Of a stretch of 14,282 nt of DNA, positions 7,230 to 14,000 are shown one piece after another. This DNA is from JAXGPF01 sp964650945 (GTDB taxonomy: Bacteria; Verrucomicrobiota; Kiritimatiellia; JAAZAB01), in assembly GCA_964650945.1 (NCBI GenBank), contig CAZYXU010000093.1, positions 1 to 14,282 on the forward strand, written 5' to 3'. A program made the position numbers and the translations under genes. The notes under the pieces were generated by a model. The model was not told the DNA's origin. It searched no databases and saw only the letters and a list, made by a program, of their open reading frames with translations. Positions within the stretch are counted from its first letter, which is position 1. Each line of letters starts with the position of its first letter.

Positions 7230-8876
7230 TCAGTCCGCCAGGTAAACGGCCGCGGCCCGGCGGGAATTTCGGGCATAAACGAAGTAGTATGGCCGATCGA
7301 GGCGGGCCAGCCAAACCTGGGCGGGCTCCGCGGCGGCGTCGCCTTCCACCAGGCGGGCGTCTGCCGGCAGCGGTTTTTTCCAGGGCTCGATGTCCATGCC
7401 GTAGCCATGGGTCAGACTGTGCTGCAGGCGTGCATAATGCAGGCGGTGGCGCAGGGCGGCGGACTGTGCCGGCGGACCTGATTTCAAAAAGTTGTCCAAA
7501 AGGCGGAATCGGTTCTCCAGGCTGGGCGCATTGCAAAGGCTTAACTGCGCCCGGCAGGCGTCCGCCAGGGCCGGCCAGAAGTCATGGATTTGACCGGCGG
7601 CGGCAATTGTCAACGGCTGCAAGTCGGGCGCATTGTAAAACCAGTCGACCAGACATGAAAATTGCCGGGCGGCCTCCATATCTGCCGGCGGCATGGCGGC
7701 GGTGGCCAGCACTTCATAGGGCGGGGTGGGGGCGGCCAGGATGCCCCAAGGTTCCGGCCTGTCGGCTAAAGCCGTGCCGGGCAGCAACTTGAGGATTTCG
7801 AGTTGGATGACGGCCGGCTGCATGGCAACCAGCGCCTGTAAATCCGCCAGCAGGGCGGCCAGCGTGCCGCCGGGCAGGCCGGCGATCAGGTCGGTGTGTG
7901 TTCGCAGGTGGCGCATGGCGCATAACTGGCTTGTAGCGGTGCGGGCGGCGTCCAGCGTACCGGCCCGACCGAGGTTTTGAAACACCGCTTCGGTCAAAGT
8001 TTGCACGCCCAGTTCGAGGTAAAGCTGGCCCGGCCGGGCGGCGGCGAATTCCCGCATGATCGCGGGGGCGAGCCGCCCCGGGTCAATTTCCAGGTGGAAT
8101 CGCATCTCCGGAAATTCGTCGTGGAACATCCGCAGCAAACTGATGCAGCGGCGGGGCGACTCGTTGAATGTGCGGTCGGCCAGCCGGACTTCCGGCAGGC
8201 CGTTGTCGCACAGGCGGCGCAAATCTGCCCGAGTGCGTTCGATGGTGAAATAGCGCGTGGGCGGGCACCCGGCGCCGCTGGTGCAGAACACGCATTGGCC
8301 GGCGCAGCCGCGGCTGGTTTCAAAAAGCAGGAACGGTTTTTTCCAGTTGCGCAAGTCGGCCGGCAACGGGGATGGCATTGCCGCCAAGTCGGGCGGCTCG
8401 GCCATGCCATTGTCCATGTGGCCATCCGGCAGGTTGGCGCAAAGGCCCGGGATTTCGCGCCAGCGTTCCGGCTGATCCCGGCGGGTCAGGAAATCCGCCA
8501 GCGCCAGTTCCCCTTCGCCGCGGATGACGGCGTCCACGAACGGGTATTGCCGCAGGAAGCCGCGGTTATCGCCCAGGAATTCCGGCCCGCCGCCGAGCAT
8601 CAGGCATTGCGGGTGCAGGCGTTTGTGGCGGGCCAGAACGGCCAGCAGGCAATCGCGGTTAAAAAGAAAGAACGACGCGGCTAGCACGCAAGGCGCGGGA
8701 TCGGACAGGCGCAGCAGCAACGGTTGCATCGGCTCGCGGGCAACTGCCTCGACGATCCGCCAGTCCCAGCCGGCGGCGCGGGCGGCCTGGCCCAGACTCC
8801 ACCCGGCCGGATTGGTGTGGGAATGGGTGGCGTTGACGGCCAGGAACAAGGCTGTCCGGCCAGTATTTTCCGGCAT
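7230..8876 (-). CDS. B12-binding-domain radical SAM protein (DUF4080 type)
   Basis: From ATG 8876 the product is 548 residues. Residues about 6-135 resemble a cobalamin-binding Rossmann domain (opening ALFLAVNATHSHT, then LMLGGGPEFLG and the VIRGEGE turn), but the DxHxxG histidine motif of true B12 ligands is not evident. The radical SAM core follows with C191, C195 and C198 in CAGQCVFC, ligands of the [4Fe-4S] cluster that cleaves S-adenosylmethionine. LADRTFNESP, LYLELGVQT, HTDLIAGLP and LEILKLLPGT then match the DUF4080 subgroup, whose substrate is unknown. The C-terminal ~130 residues fit the DUF4080 tail, rich in W, F and Y. An upstream extension to 9053 is open but is made of intergenic repeat. 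GGGGAGG at 8887-8893 lies 10 nt before ATG 8876; GTG at 8882 is a rival start. It stands alone, separated from larA-like by about 220 nt. Confidence 0.9.
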   Translation of the reverse strand: MPENTGRTALFLAVNATHSHTNPAGWSLGQAARAAGWDWRIVEAVAREPMQPLLLRLSDPAPCVLAASFFLFNRDCLLAVLARHKRLHPQCLMLGGGPEFLGDNRGFLRQYPFVDAVIRGEGELALADFLTRRDQPERWREIPGLCANLPDGHMDNGMAEPPDLAAMPSPLPADLRNWKKPFLLFETSRGCAGQCVFCTSGAGCPPTRYFTIERTRADLRRLCDNGLPEVRLADRTFNESPRRCISLLRMFHDEFPEMRFHLEIDPGRLAPAIMREFAAARPGQLYLELGVQTLTEAVFQNLGRAGTLDAARTATSQLCAMRHLRTHTDLIAGLPGGTLAALLADLQALVAMQPAVIQLEILKLLPGTALADRPEPWGILAAPTPPYEVLATAAMPPADMEAARQFSCLVDWFYNAPDLQPLTIAAAGQIHDFWPALADACRAQLSLCNAPSLENRFRLLDNFLKSGPPAQSAALRHRLHYARLQHSLTHGYGMDIEPWKKPLPADARLVEGDAAAEPAQVWLARLDRPYYFVYARNSRRAAAVYLAD

Positions 8877-8910
8877 GGTCACTATGCCTCCCCGGCGGAT
8901 TTCAACAGCC

Positions 8911-9075
8911 AGTGTTCGGTGTTCGGTTTGTGTCATCCGCGGATTATTTTTTATCCACAGATTACGCGGATTTGCGCAGATTATTTTGCCTGAATTCGGG
9001 AAACGGAATATTTTCTCACCCGCCTTCGTCAAGACTACGGCGGGCAAACCCAAGTCACAAAGCCACTAAGAAAGA
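8911..9075. repeat. Intergenic stretch of small repeats and palindromes
   Basis: Between the LarA-like stop and the radical SAM start lie several small repeats: TGTTCGG twice in tandem (8913-8926); the palindrome ATCCGCGGAT (8935-8944); a GATT motif repeated about every 10 nt (8960-8983, in CAGATTACG, CGGATTTGCG, CAGATTA); a hairpin with CCCGCC (9019-9024) and GGCGGG (9039-9044) whose 12-bp stem has two mismatches; and a purine-rich CACAAAG/CACTAAG stretch (9056-9075). Sequences of this look are, from memory, scattered between genes in many PVC-type and related genomes and give rise to false ORFs. The longer reading of the radical SAM gene and several overlapping frames here are such artefacts. 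Confidence 0.55.
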
Positions 9076-9099
9076 ACAAGCAGGAAAACATGCAGATTG

Positions 9100-10368
9100 T
9101 TATTTTTCCATCTGCCACAGGCCCAATGCCGGATTGGAGATGTAGTAAATGCGTTCGCCGTCGGGCATAGTGTTGAACCCATCCTGCAGGCGCTCGGGAT
9201 TGTAGCGTTGCATGGCGGCGGCGAGGTCAGTGTATTGGAATCCGGCCGCTTCGATCGCCTGGCGATCCAGGCCGCCGGGGGCATAGGTGATGGTGAACCG
9301 GCCTTCGCTGGAGCCATGGATCAGGTGGGCGGCGGCGCCCAGGCTCTCGCGCAGTTCCGGGTCTTCCGCGACGTAACGCAGGGTGGCGGGCGTGCCGTGG
9401 TAGCCGTACTTGCGGATCATGCGCTCGTTGACCTCCGCCTCGCCGAACTCCACCAGGCCCGGCGCCAGGATCAGCAACTCGCCCTTGTCGGCGATCGCCA
9501 TGCGCGTCCGGTAGATGGCCTTGTTGCCCAGCCAGGTGCTCTTGAATTCGCCCGGGTCGAGATAGACCACGACTTTCGGCAGGGGGGGCACGCGGATGAT
9601 GTTGACCTGCTGGCTCAATTGCGCGGCCGCCAGGTAACAATCGCGGGTATCGCCGGCAAACAGGCCGCGGGTCACAAGTTTGCCCGCGTCATTCTTGGAA
9701 CGCACGGTCAGGATGTAACGGATGGGCAGGTGTTTCAGATACCGGTCCTCCGCTTCGTTGAGCAGCGTCCGCACCGGGCTCTCGATATGGCCCATGATCG
9801 TTTCCATGTTGCAGACGGCGCCGAGAAAATGGCTTTTATTGATGATGTCCGGGCCGCCCGTGCCGACCAGGATGTTTTTATTGCCGCCGGCCATGCCGAT
9901 CACTTCGTGCGGAACGATCTGGCCCACGGAGATGATGGCGTCATGCCCGCCTTCGGCAGCGAGCTGGTCAATCTCCACCCGGACTTTGTAATCCACCTTG
10001 CCGCCGCTCAACTCCGCCAGGCGCGTGCCGGGAATTTCACCCATGAGCGCCAACCCGTTCCGCCAGTCATGCACCCGGACGAGGTCGGACGGCACGCCGG
10101 GGAACATGGTTTTGATTTCCCCGGCGGTCATCGGCCGGTGGGTGCCGAGCGCCGGCAAAATTTCCACCGCGGCCCGCGGGGCCAGCAACTGGTATAACCT
10201 GGAGCAGATTTCGCCGGCGCCGGAGTGGAACCGGGAGAAATCCGGCGGAATCAGCAGGATTTTACGCGCGCCGGCCGGCAGGGCGGCGATGACCGCCTGC
10301 AAGCACTGGTTGAGATCACGGTCGTTGATTTCCGTTGCCGCACTGCCTTTTTTATACCAGATTGCCAT
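9100..10368 (-). CDS. LarA-family nickel-dependent racemase-like protein
   Basis: The 422-residue protein belongs to the LarA superfamily (DUF2088), enzymes that invert 2-hydroxyacids using a nickel-pincer nucleotide covalently held by a lysine. Visible motifs: LIPPDFSRFHSGAG (39-52), ALGTHRPMTAGEI (73-85), IVPHEVIGMAGGNKNILVG (151-169) and INKSHFLGA (176-184). H154, K164 and H180 have the same spacing (10 and 16) as H174, K184 and H200 of Lactobacillus plantarum LarA, so cofactor tethering and nickel binding look intact; H77 may match H108. It differs from lactate racemases in the usual SGG.K being AGGNK, so the substrate may be another hydroxyacid. The cofactor genes larB, larC and larE are not in the window. 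GGAG at 10376-10379 precedes ATG 10368 at a proper distance. Confidence 0.88.
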   Translation of the reverse strand: MAIWYKKGSAATEINDRDLNQCLQAVIAALPAGARKILLIPPDFSRFHSGAGEICSRLYQLLAPRAAVEILPALGTHRPMTAGEIKTMFPGVPSDLVRVHDWRNGLALMGEIPGTRLAELSGGKVDYKVRVEIDQLAAEGGHDAIISVGQIVPHEVIGMAGGNKNILVGTGGPDIINKSHFLGAVCNMETIMGHIESPVRTLLNEAEDRYLKHLPIRYILTVRSKNDAGKLVTRGLFAGDTRDCYLAAAQLSQQVNIIRVPPLPKVVVYLDPGEFKSTWLGNKAIYRTRMAIADKGELLILAPGLVEFGEAEVNERMIRKYGYHGTPATLRYVAEDPELRESLGAAAHLIHGSSEGRFTITYAPGGLDRQAIEAAGFQYTDLAAAMQRYNPERLQDGFNTMPDGERIYYISNPALGLWQMEK

Positions 10369-10372
10369 GTTG

Positions 10373-10659
10373 ATGCTCCAATTCCTTGATGATGCTCATG
10401 CCTTGCCGATTGATTACTTTGCGCCATCCAGCACATTGACAAACATTAGATATTACTTAACGGAGAAAAATTCGCAATCAAATTACGCGATGAGTGCCAT
10501 TCATTATTGGATATTGATGTGCAACGTTCACAGAATATTCCGATGGCAACCAGTCCGAGATTATGGGTGATTCCGCCAAAATACGCGGTCGGCGCGACAA
10601 TAATTTTAGCCACTTCCGGCAAAATCAAAACCAACGAATTGTATAAACAAAAAAGGTAG
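10373..10659 (+). pseudogene. Frameshifted remnant of an unknown gene
   Basis: Two adjoining forward frames read like protein. Frame one begins MLQFLDDAHALPIDYF (ATG 10373) and runs through TLTNIRYYLTEK to about 10470. Frame two, open from 10450, continues FAIKLRDECHSLLDIDV, then SPRLWVIPPKYAVGATIILA and ends NELYKQKR at TAG 10657-10659. Adding one A to the A-run at 10466-10470 joins them into one ~95-residue sequence. The stop lies inside a hairpin element, so the original end may have been replaced, and there is no ribosome binding site, so the original start may be lost. I do not recognise the family. The antisense frame (10634 to 10446) is also open, hence moderate confidence. This explains most of the 427-bp gap between genes, which also contains the LarA-like gene's upstream region. 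Confidence 0.4.
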
Positions 10660-10709
10660 GGCGCGCAGGCCCTTGCGCGCCGCGGCGTTCAGGGCCTGAC
10701 CGCCCTACC
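10655..10709. repeat. 55-nt nested palindromic element
   Basis: GGTAGGGCG (10655-10663) pairs with CGCCCTACC (10701-10709). Inside it CAGGCCCT (10666-10673) pairs with AGGGCCTG (10691-10698), and at the centre is the 10-bp palindrome CGCCGCGGCG (10678-10687). Only a 2/2 and a 4/3 internal bulge interrupt the stem. It looks like a REP- or MITE-type mobile hairpin. It is the farthest of three hairpins downstream of the DUF4143 ATPase gene. Confidence 0.8.
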
Positions 10710-10713
10710 AATT

Positions 10714-10730
10714 GTTCGCCACAGGCGAAC
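10714..10730. repeat. Second hairpin of the cluster
   Basis: GTTCGCC (10714-10720), loop ACA and GGCGAAC (10724-10730) form a perfect 7-bp stem. It starts 5 nt after the 55-nt element. Confidence 0.7.
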
Positions 10731-10733
10731 CAT

Positions 10734-10759
10734 TTTATCGCGGCGTAGTCTGCGATAAA
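10734..10759. repeat. Third hairpin of the cluster
   Basis: TTTATCGC (10734-10741) and GCGATAAA (10752-10759) are perfect inverted copies around a 10-nt loop. Its right edge is 36 nt downstream of the ATPase stop codon, so in the ATPase transcript it would be the first hairpin reached and could stabilise or end the message. No U-tract follows on the minus strand. Confidence 0.65.
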
Positions 10760-10795
10760 TATAAAGTGACCCCTTCTTCTCAGGCGGTCAACTAT

Positions 10796-12040
10796 TCAGC
10801 ATATATCCCACGGAACGGCGAAGTCGTGTTCCGTAAGGCGTTCCATGCGTTCGCATGGTGCGATTACCAGTCCGGGCGCCGTCTTGATTTTCGGGTAGGT
10901 TGCCCGGAAAGCCGCCAGTCCGCGCACGTCGTTTCTGGTCGGATGCGCGGTCAATTTGACTTCGATCGGGAAAAAACAACCATCACGTTCCAAAAGGATG
11001 TCCACTTCCGCGCCGCCATGCGTGCGCCAGTGATATATATTCGGCGGGGTGGATAAAGTCCGGGTTTGTTTTATGATTTCACCCAGTACGGCGGTTTCAA
11101 AAAGCGCGCCGGCAAGCGGGTGGCCGCCCAGCGCGCCGGGACTGGATATCATTTGCAGGCTGCAGGCCAGGCCGGTGTCGGCTATGTACGATTTTGGCTT
11201 GCCGCTGATGCGTTTGATGGCATTGCCCTGATATGCCGGCGCGTCAAGCAGTTGGAATGTGGCGGCCAGCATGCCTGCCCATCGGCTGGCGGTCTGCGGG
11301 GTAATGCCAAGTTCGCGTCCGAGTTGGGAATGGTTGATTTCCTGCGCCGTCAGCGCCGCCATCAACTGCGCGAACCGTCCAAACGATTGCCAGTCGTTGA
11401 CATCCCCGGCCAGACGGGCATCCCGCTCGATGTAAGTCCGCGTATAGGCTTTGTGAAAGTCGCCAATCCATTCAAGTGCCATGGTGTTGGCTTCCGGCAG
11501 GAATCCGCGCCAAATCTGTTCGTAAAGAGTGCGGTGCAAGTTCAGACGCGATGCCGGCGCGGCGCCAAAATCCAACGGTGATTCAAGATAACGCTTCAAC
11601 CAACGATCCGCCGTGTTCTGCCGGGAGATTTCACTGAGGCTGAATCCGTCCAGATGGATAAAAATTGCCCGCCCCGCCAGGGAATCGCTGACGGATTTCA
11701 TCACCGCCCATTGCTGTGAACCGGTCAAGATATACATGCCCGGCTGGCGGTCCGCATCAACCCGTCGTTTGATAGCCGCCGTCAATTCCGGCGCATATTG
11801 AATTTCATCAATGATTAATGGAGCAGGGTGGTTGTCAAGGAATAGGGTTGGGTCTTTGCGGGCATTAGCTATGTCAATGACTGGATCCAGCACCACCATG
11901 TCCCGTTGTGGGAATAAATGTTTCAGCAAAGTGCTTTTCCCGGTTTGTCGCGCGCCGGAAAGGACCACCGCCGGGAATTTGGCGGCCATGCGTATCAGCC
12001 GTTGCTCGATAATACGATTAATATAATCAGCGTCTTTCAT
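10796..12040 (-). CDS. AAA ATPase with DUF4143 C-terminal domain
   Basis: The 414-residue protein has an N-terminal AAA-type ATPase domain with Walker A GARQTGKST (29-37), Walker B PLIIDEIQ (74-81) and a sensor-like LTGSQQ (105-110). A winged-helix-like part follows at about 225-265 (INHSQLGRELGITPQTASRW). The C-terminal DUF4143 region carries GGAEVDILLE (342-351) and FPIEVKL (357-363), the D347, E360, K362 layout of a PD-(D/E)xK nuclease-type fold. These single-gene ATPases are common and patchily distributed in bacteria and archaea; their function is unproven, with mobile-element, toxin and DNA-processing roles suggested. All motifs look intact. No ribosome binding site precedes the ATG; instead a promoter inside a 37-bp palindrome ends right at it, implying a leaderless message and probable autoregulation. 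Gene remnants flank it on both sides, consistent with an acquired gene. Confidence 0.92.
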   Translation of the reverse strand: MKDADYINRIIEQRLIRMAAKFPAVVLSGARQTGKSTLLKHLFPQRDMVVLDPVIDIANARKDPTLFLDNHPAPLIIDEIQYAPELTAAIKRRVDADRQPGMYILTGSQQWAVMKSVSDSLAGRAIFIHLDGFSLSEISRQNTADRWLKRYLESPLDFGAAPASRLNLHRTLYEQIWRGFLPEANTMALEWIGDFHKAYTRTYIERDARLAGDVNDWQSFGRFAQLMAALTAQEINHSQLGRELGITPQTASRWAGMLAATFQLLDAPAYQGNAIKRISGKPKSYIADTGLACSLQMISSPGALGGHPLAGALFETAVLGEIIKQTRTLSTPPNIYHWRTHGGAEVDILLERDGCFFPIEVKLTAHPTRNDVRGLAAFRATYPKIKTAPGLVIAPCERMERLTEHDFAVPWDIC

Positions 12041-12077
12041 GCTTGATTTATAATGACGCTGTCATTAAATATCAAGC
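12041..12077 (-). promoter_or_regulatory. Promoter inside a 37-bp palindrome abutting the ATPase start
   Basis: GCTTGATTTATAATGAC (12041-12057) and GTCATTAAATATCAAGC (12061-12077) are inverted copies around GCT, matching at 15 of 17 positions. On the minus strand the same bases hold TTGATA (12075-12070), a 17-nt spacer and TATAAA (12052-12047). Only 6 nt separate the -10 box from ATG 12040, so transcription should start at or within a base or two of the ATG. The coincidence of palindrome, promoter and start suggests an operator bound by a dimer, perhaps the ATPase itself through its winged helix. Confidence 0.7.
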
Positions 12078-12119
12078 GTAAAACACGAATCTGCTGACAT
12101 TATCCTGAATCCGTGATGA

Positions 12120-12302
12120 GGCCAGTATGCCGCATCCCAATGTGATGGGGACAGGGGTGCGCAGATCGAAGGATTCCCCGTTTGCGTCAGCGAAAAATAC
12201 GATGTTTTCCTGCCCGATGACCTGCAGGCTAAGAACTTCGCTCGGAACAATCTGGATATCGAGGGGGCGCTGGCAGCGATCCAGAAGGCATTCCGGCAGT
12301 AG
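12120..12302 (+). pseudogene. C-terminal fragment of a decayed unknown gene
   Basis: A forward frame open from 12120 to TAG 12300-12302 encodes about 60 residues with no start codon. Its second half (VSEKYDVFLPDDLQAKNF, then NLDIEGALAAIQKAF) looks like genuine protein with a helical end. ATG 12127 in another frame runs through the same region but gives an arginine- and serine-rich sequence typical of a shadow frame. I infer a 5'-truncated gene whose family I cannot name. With the transposase remnant it accounts for most of the ~870 bp between 12041 and 12915. Confidence 0.35.
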
Positions 12303-12335
12303 CGGCCGGAAAACAAGTCCTATATGTTGATAATC

Positions 12336-12363
12336 TTGACGAAAGAGTGGGGTATGTTAGGAT
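12336..12363 (+). promoter_or_regulatory. Probable relic promoter of the transposase remnant
   Basis: TTGACG (12336-12341), 16 nt and TAGGAT (12358-12363) resemble a sigma-70 promoter. The -10 box ends 6 nt before the position where the transposase start is expected (12370), the same short distance seen at the ATPase promoter. Confidence 0.4.
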
Positions 12364-12369
12364 GTGGTC

Positions 12370-12841
12370 ATACTCAGAAAACGAATAATAGAATATACGG
12401 GAGCGGTTTATCCGCCGTCGCGCAAGGTTATTGCGGACAAGTCATATGATTTGGCGCGGCGGCCGCCGCGAGGGAGTATTTCGCGATGAGCTGGAGGGGT
12501 TGTTGACTCGCGCGATAGCGGGGAGGCGGCGTGATTCATACAGTGGAGAAATTGCACGCCGGCATGATGAGATGGAGGCGGAACGGCTGATTGGGATCAG
12601 ATTGGCGGCGCTGGGGGCCGGCGAGAGCGCGGTGGCTTGCCAGGCGAAGGGAAGCGAGTCAAAATACGCCATCGCATGGATGGTGCGGCGGCATACCTGC
12701 GTGAGAAACGGATGGATTAAGGCGCGCTTGGGGATGGGCACGGCGACGAATTTCGTGAGTATGTTGGCACGGTTTGAAAATTCCAAACGTGGTGAATGGG
12801 GTTGCGCACTCCGTCAGCGTCTGGATATTATTAATTTGTAG
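12370..12841 (+). pseudogene. REP-associated tyrosine transposase remnant, catalytic core deleted
   Basis: Frame one reads RKRIIEYTGAVY (12376-12411), the conserved N-terminus of REP-associated (Y1/HUH) transposases, which normally begin with a methionine about two residues earlier; here the codon at that place (12370) is ATA. The frame then shifts. Frame two, open from before 12431 to TAG 12839-12841, carries the family's C-terminal part: FRDELEGLLTRAIAGRRRDS, EMEAERLIG, KYAIAWMVRRHTCVRNGWI and ARLGMGTATNF, ending RLDIINL. The intervening catalytic domain, with its HUH histidines and the nucleophilic tyrosine, is absent: the whole remnant spans only ~470 nt where an intact gene needs roughly 900-1000. 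It cannot transpose DNA by itself. It shows that such an element was active in this lineage and may have mobilised palindromic elements like those nearby. Confidence 0.7.
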
Positions 12842-12915
12842 GCCCCCTTGTTCCCATAACCGCAAATACGCTAAAAATTGTTTCGGTGGATATCATCAAG
12901 GGAGGTTTGTGAGCC

Positions 12916-13800
12916 ATGAAACGCCTGATGTTAATTTTAACGACGGTTTGCGGCCTGCTGATCAGTCTGCCGTCCGCCAAGGCATTTTGGTTTTGTGACA
13001 TGGATCAGCGCGTTTACCATTATGACGCGGATGATGGTTTTGCGGGCGAGGTGTTTGACTGCCTTTTCTTCAGCATACGCGTCGGCAATATCGGCGATTA
13101 TTCCAAGAGCATTGGTTTGATATTCTACCATCCGTTGAACGATCATGCCGCTCAATTCTTGACCTTTGAAAGTTCATATCTGTGGGGCAACAGTTTGAAT
13201 GGCTATTGGAAAGGCCAGGGCTCTGTATTTTACGCGGCGGTCAACAACAACAAGTTTTATACAACGTATATGTATCAGTGGGCGGACGATTCGCCGCAAA
13301 GGTCGTTGTTAAACGCCATGGAGGACGCGCCGCCGCCGGAATCTTCCGGCGGGATGATGGATGTTTCGGCCTTAAAGCTCTCTGCCGCCGCCGGCGCGCC
13401 GCTGCTCTATATGCATAATCCCTGGGGCGATACATATGCGATATATGGCGGTTCGGAAATGTATTTGTACTCGTGGCCTATCCTAATTCAATACTTTCCC
13501 ATGGTTGTGTACCATGCATCCTGCGAAAGCCTAGGCTTTATGTTTTATCAACCTTATTATAATGCCATAAAAATCGTTGATTTTGGGGTAAAAAATAAAA
13601 TATATCCGCATACGATCGAGGGACACTGGCGGGGCTTCGGGCAGCCGCTGGTTTATGCCACGGTGAAAGGCGCGCAAGGCTATGTGACCCTCGAAACCGG
13701 GACGGCTCGGAATAACGTTAATTTCACGCTTGCGCCGGCATCTTCGCCATGGACCGTGGAGCCGCGGGATGTTGCGGCTGTGCCTTTTGCGGAGCGCTGA
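12916..13800 (+). CDS. Secreted protein of unknown function with an internal duplication
   Basis: The 294-residue product has a clear signal peptide (MKRLMLILTTVCGLLISLPS..., cleavage near A23). The mature part is rich in Y, F and W. It is built from two related halves: SIGLIFYHP...GYWKGQG...FYAAV (65-109) corresponds to SLGFMFYQP...GHWRGFG...VYATV (205-250), both about 55 residues long, joined by a proline/glycine-rich linker (about 125-155). The upstream parts of each half (CDMDQRVYHYDADDG and NPWGDTYAIYGGSE) also look alike. I do not recognise the family; a beta-rich extracellular binding protein is an inference from composition. GGAGG at 12901-12905, 10 nt before the ATG, supports the start. 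It is a single gene between a transposase remnant and a convergent frameshifted ORF. Confidence 0.8.
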   Translation: MKRLMLILTTVCGLLISLPSAKAFWFCDMDQRVYHYDADDGFAGEVFDCLFFSIRVGNIGDYSKSIGLIFYHPLNDHAAQFLTFESSYLWGNSLNGYWKGQGSVFYAAVNNNKFYTTYMYQWADDSPQRSLLNAMEDAPPPESSGGMMDVSALKLSAAAGAPLLYMHNPWGDTYAIYGGSEMYLYSWPILIQYFPMVVYHASCESLGFMFYQPYYNAIKIVDFGVKNKIYPHTIEGHWRGFGQPLVYATVKGAQGYVTLETGTARNNVNFTLAPASSPWTVEPRDVAAVPFAER

Positions 13801-13813
13801 CCACGATGCGGTA

Positions 13814-13852
13814 AATTCTTCTATAGAACGAGACGTTCGCCGACGAAGAATT
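13814..13852. terminator. Hairpin between convergent genes
   Basis: AATTCTTC (13814-13821) pairs with GAAGAATT (13845-13852), and within the loop GAACG-AGA-CGTTC (13826-13838) forms a second small stem. It lies just after the stop of the secreted protein (13800) and at the stop of the minus-strand small ORF (13851), the usual place for a bidirectional transcription end. There is no strong U-tract on either side, so termination is only probable. Confidence 0.4.
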
Positions 13853-13995
13853 ACGCAACAATGGCCTGGGCCAACTTGAGGATATTTTCGAATTCCGCGA
13901 GTTGCGTGTCAGACCGCTCATATCCGTAAGAAAATGTGCGGCGCGAGCCGGCCGGGGCCGTCCGGCAGGGAAGGATTGTCCTTGCTTTCATCCAT
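13851..13995 (-). pseudogene. Small frameshifted ORF of unknown function
   Basis: Behind a strong minus-strand promoter, ATG 13995 opens MDESKDNPSLPDGPGRLAPH and stops soon after in TGA. The second frame, which also has an ATG at 13991, reads SYGYERSDTQLAEFENILKL then AQAIVA and ends at TAA 13853-13851. Removing one T from the TTTT run near residue 22 joins them into a single ~47-residue protein with an acidic start and a helical end. Either this is a recently broken small gene, a sequencing or assembly error in a homopolymer, or the second frame alone is used (46 aa from ATG 13991). No ribosome binding site is visible. I do not know the family. It occupies the middle of the 322-bp gap before tpx. 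Confidence 0.45.
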
Positions 13996-14000
13996 CTGGC

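Noticed and set aside
8877..9053. N-terminal extension of the radical SAM protein to ATG 9053
   Set aside because: It translates intergenic repeat sequence, lies before a good ribosome binding site at 8887-8893, and adds nothing that fits the family.
9097..10197. A 366-residue forward frame opposite the LarA-like gene
   Set aside because: The opposite strand carries the conserved LarA motifs; the forward product has no recognisable domain.
10396..10436. Sigma-54 (-24/-12) promoter upstream of the LarA-like gene
   Set aside because: A minus-strand TGGCGC is present but no TTGC follows at the required spacing.
10446..10634. Minus-strand 62-residue ORF in the gap
   Set aside because: It begins with TTG without a ribosome binding site and overlaps forward frames that look more protein-like; kept only as an alternative reading.
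10655..10759. CRISPR array
   Set aside because: The three hairpins differ in sequence and there are no regularly spaced identical repeats or spacers.
12065..12316. Minus-strand 83-residue ORF upstream of the ATPase
   Set aside because: It runs through the ATPase promoter palindrome and has shadow-like composition rich in serine and arginine.
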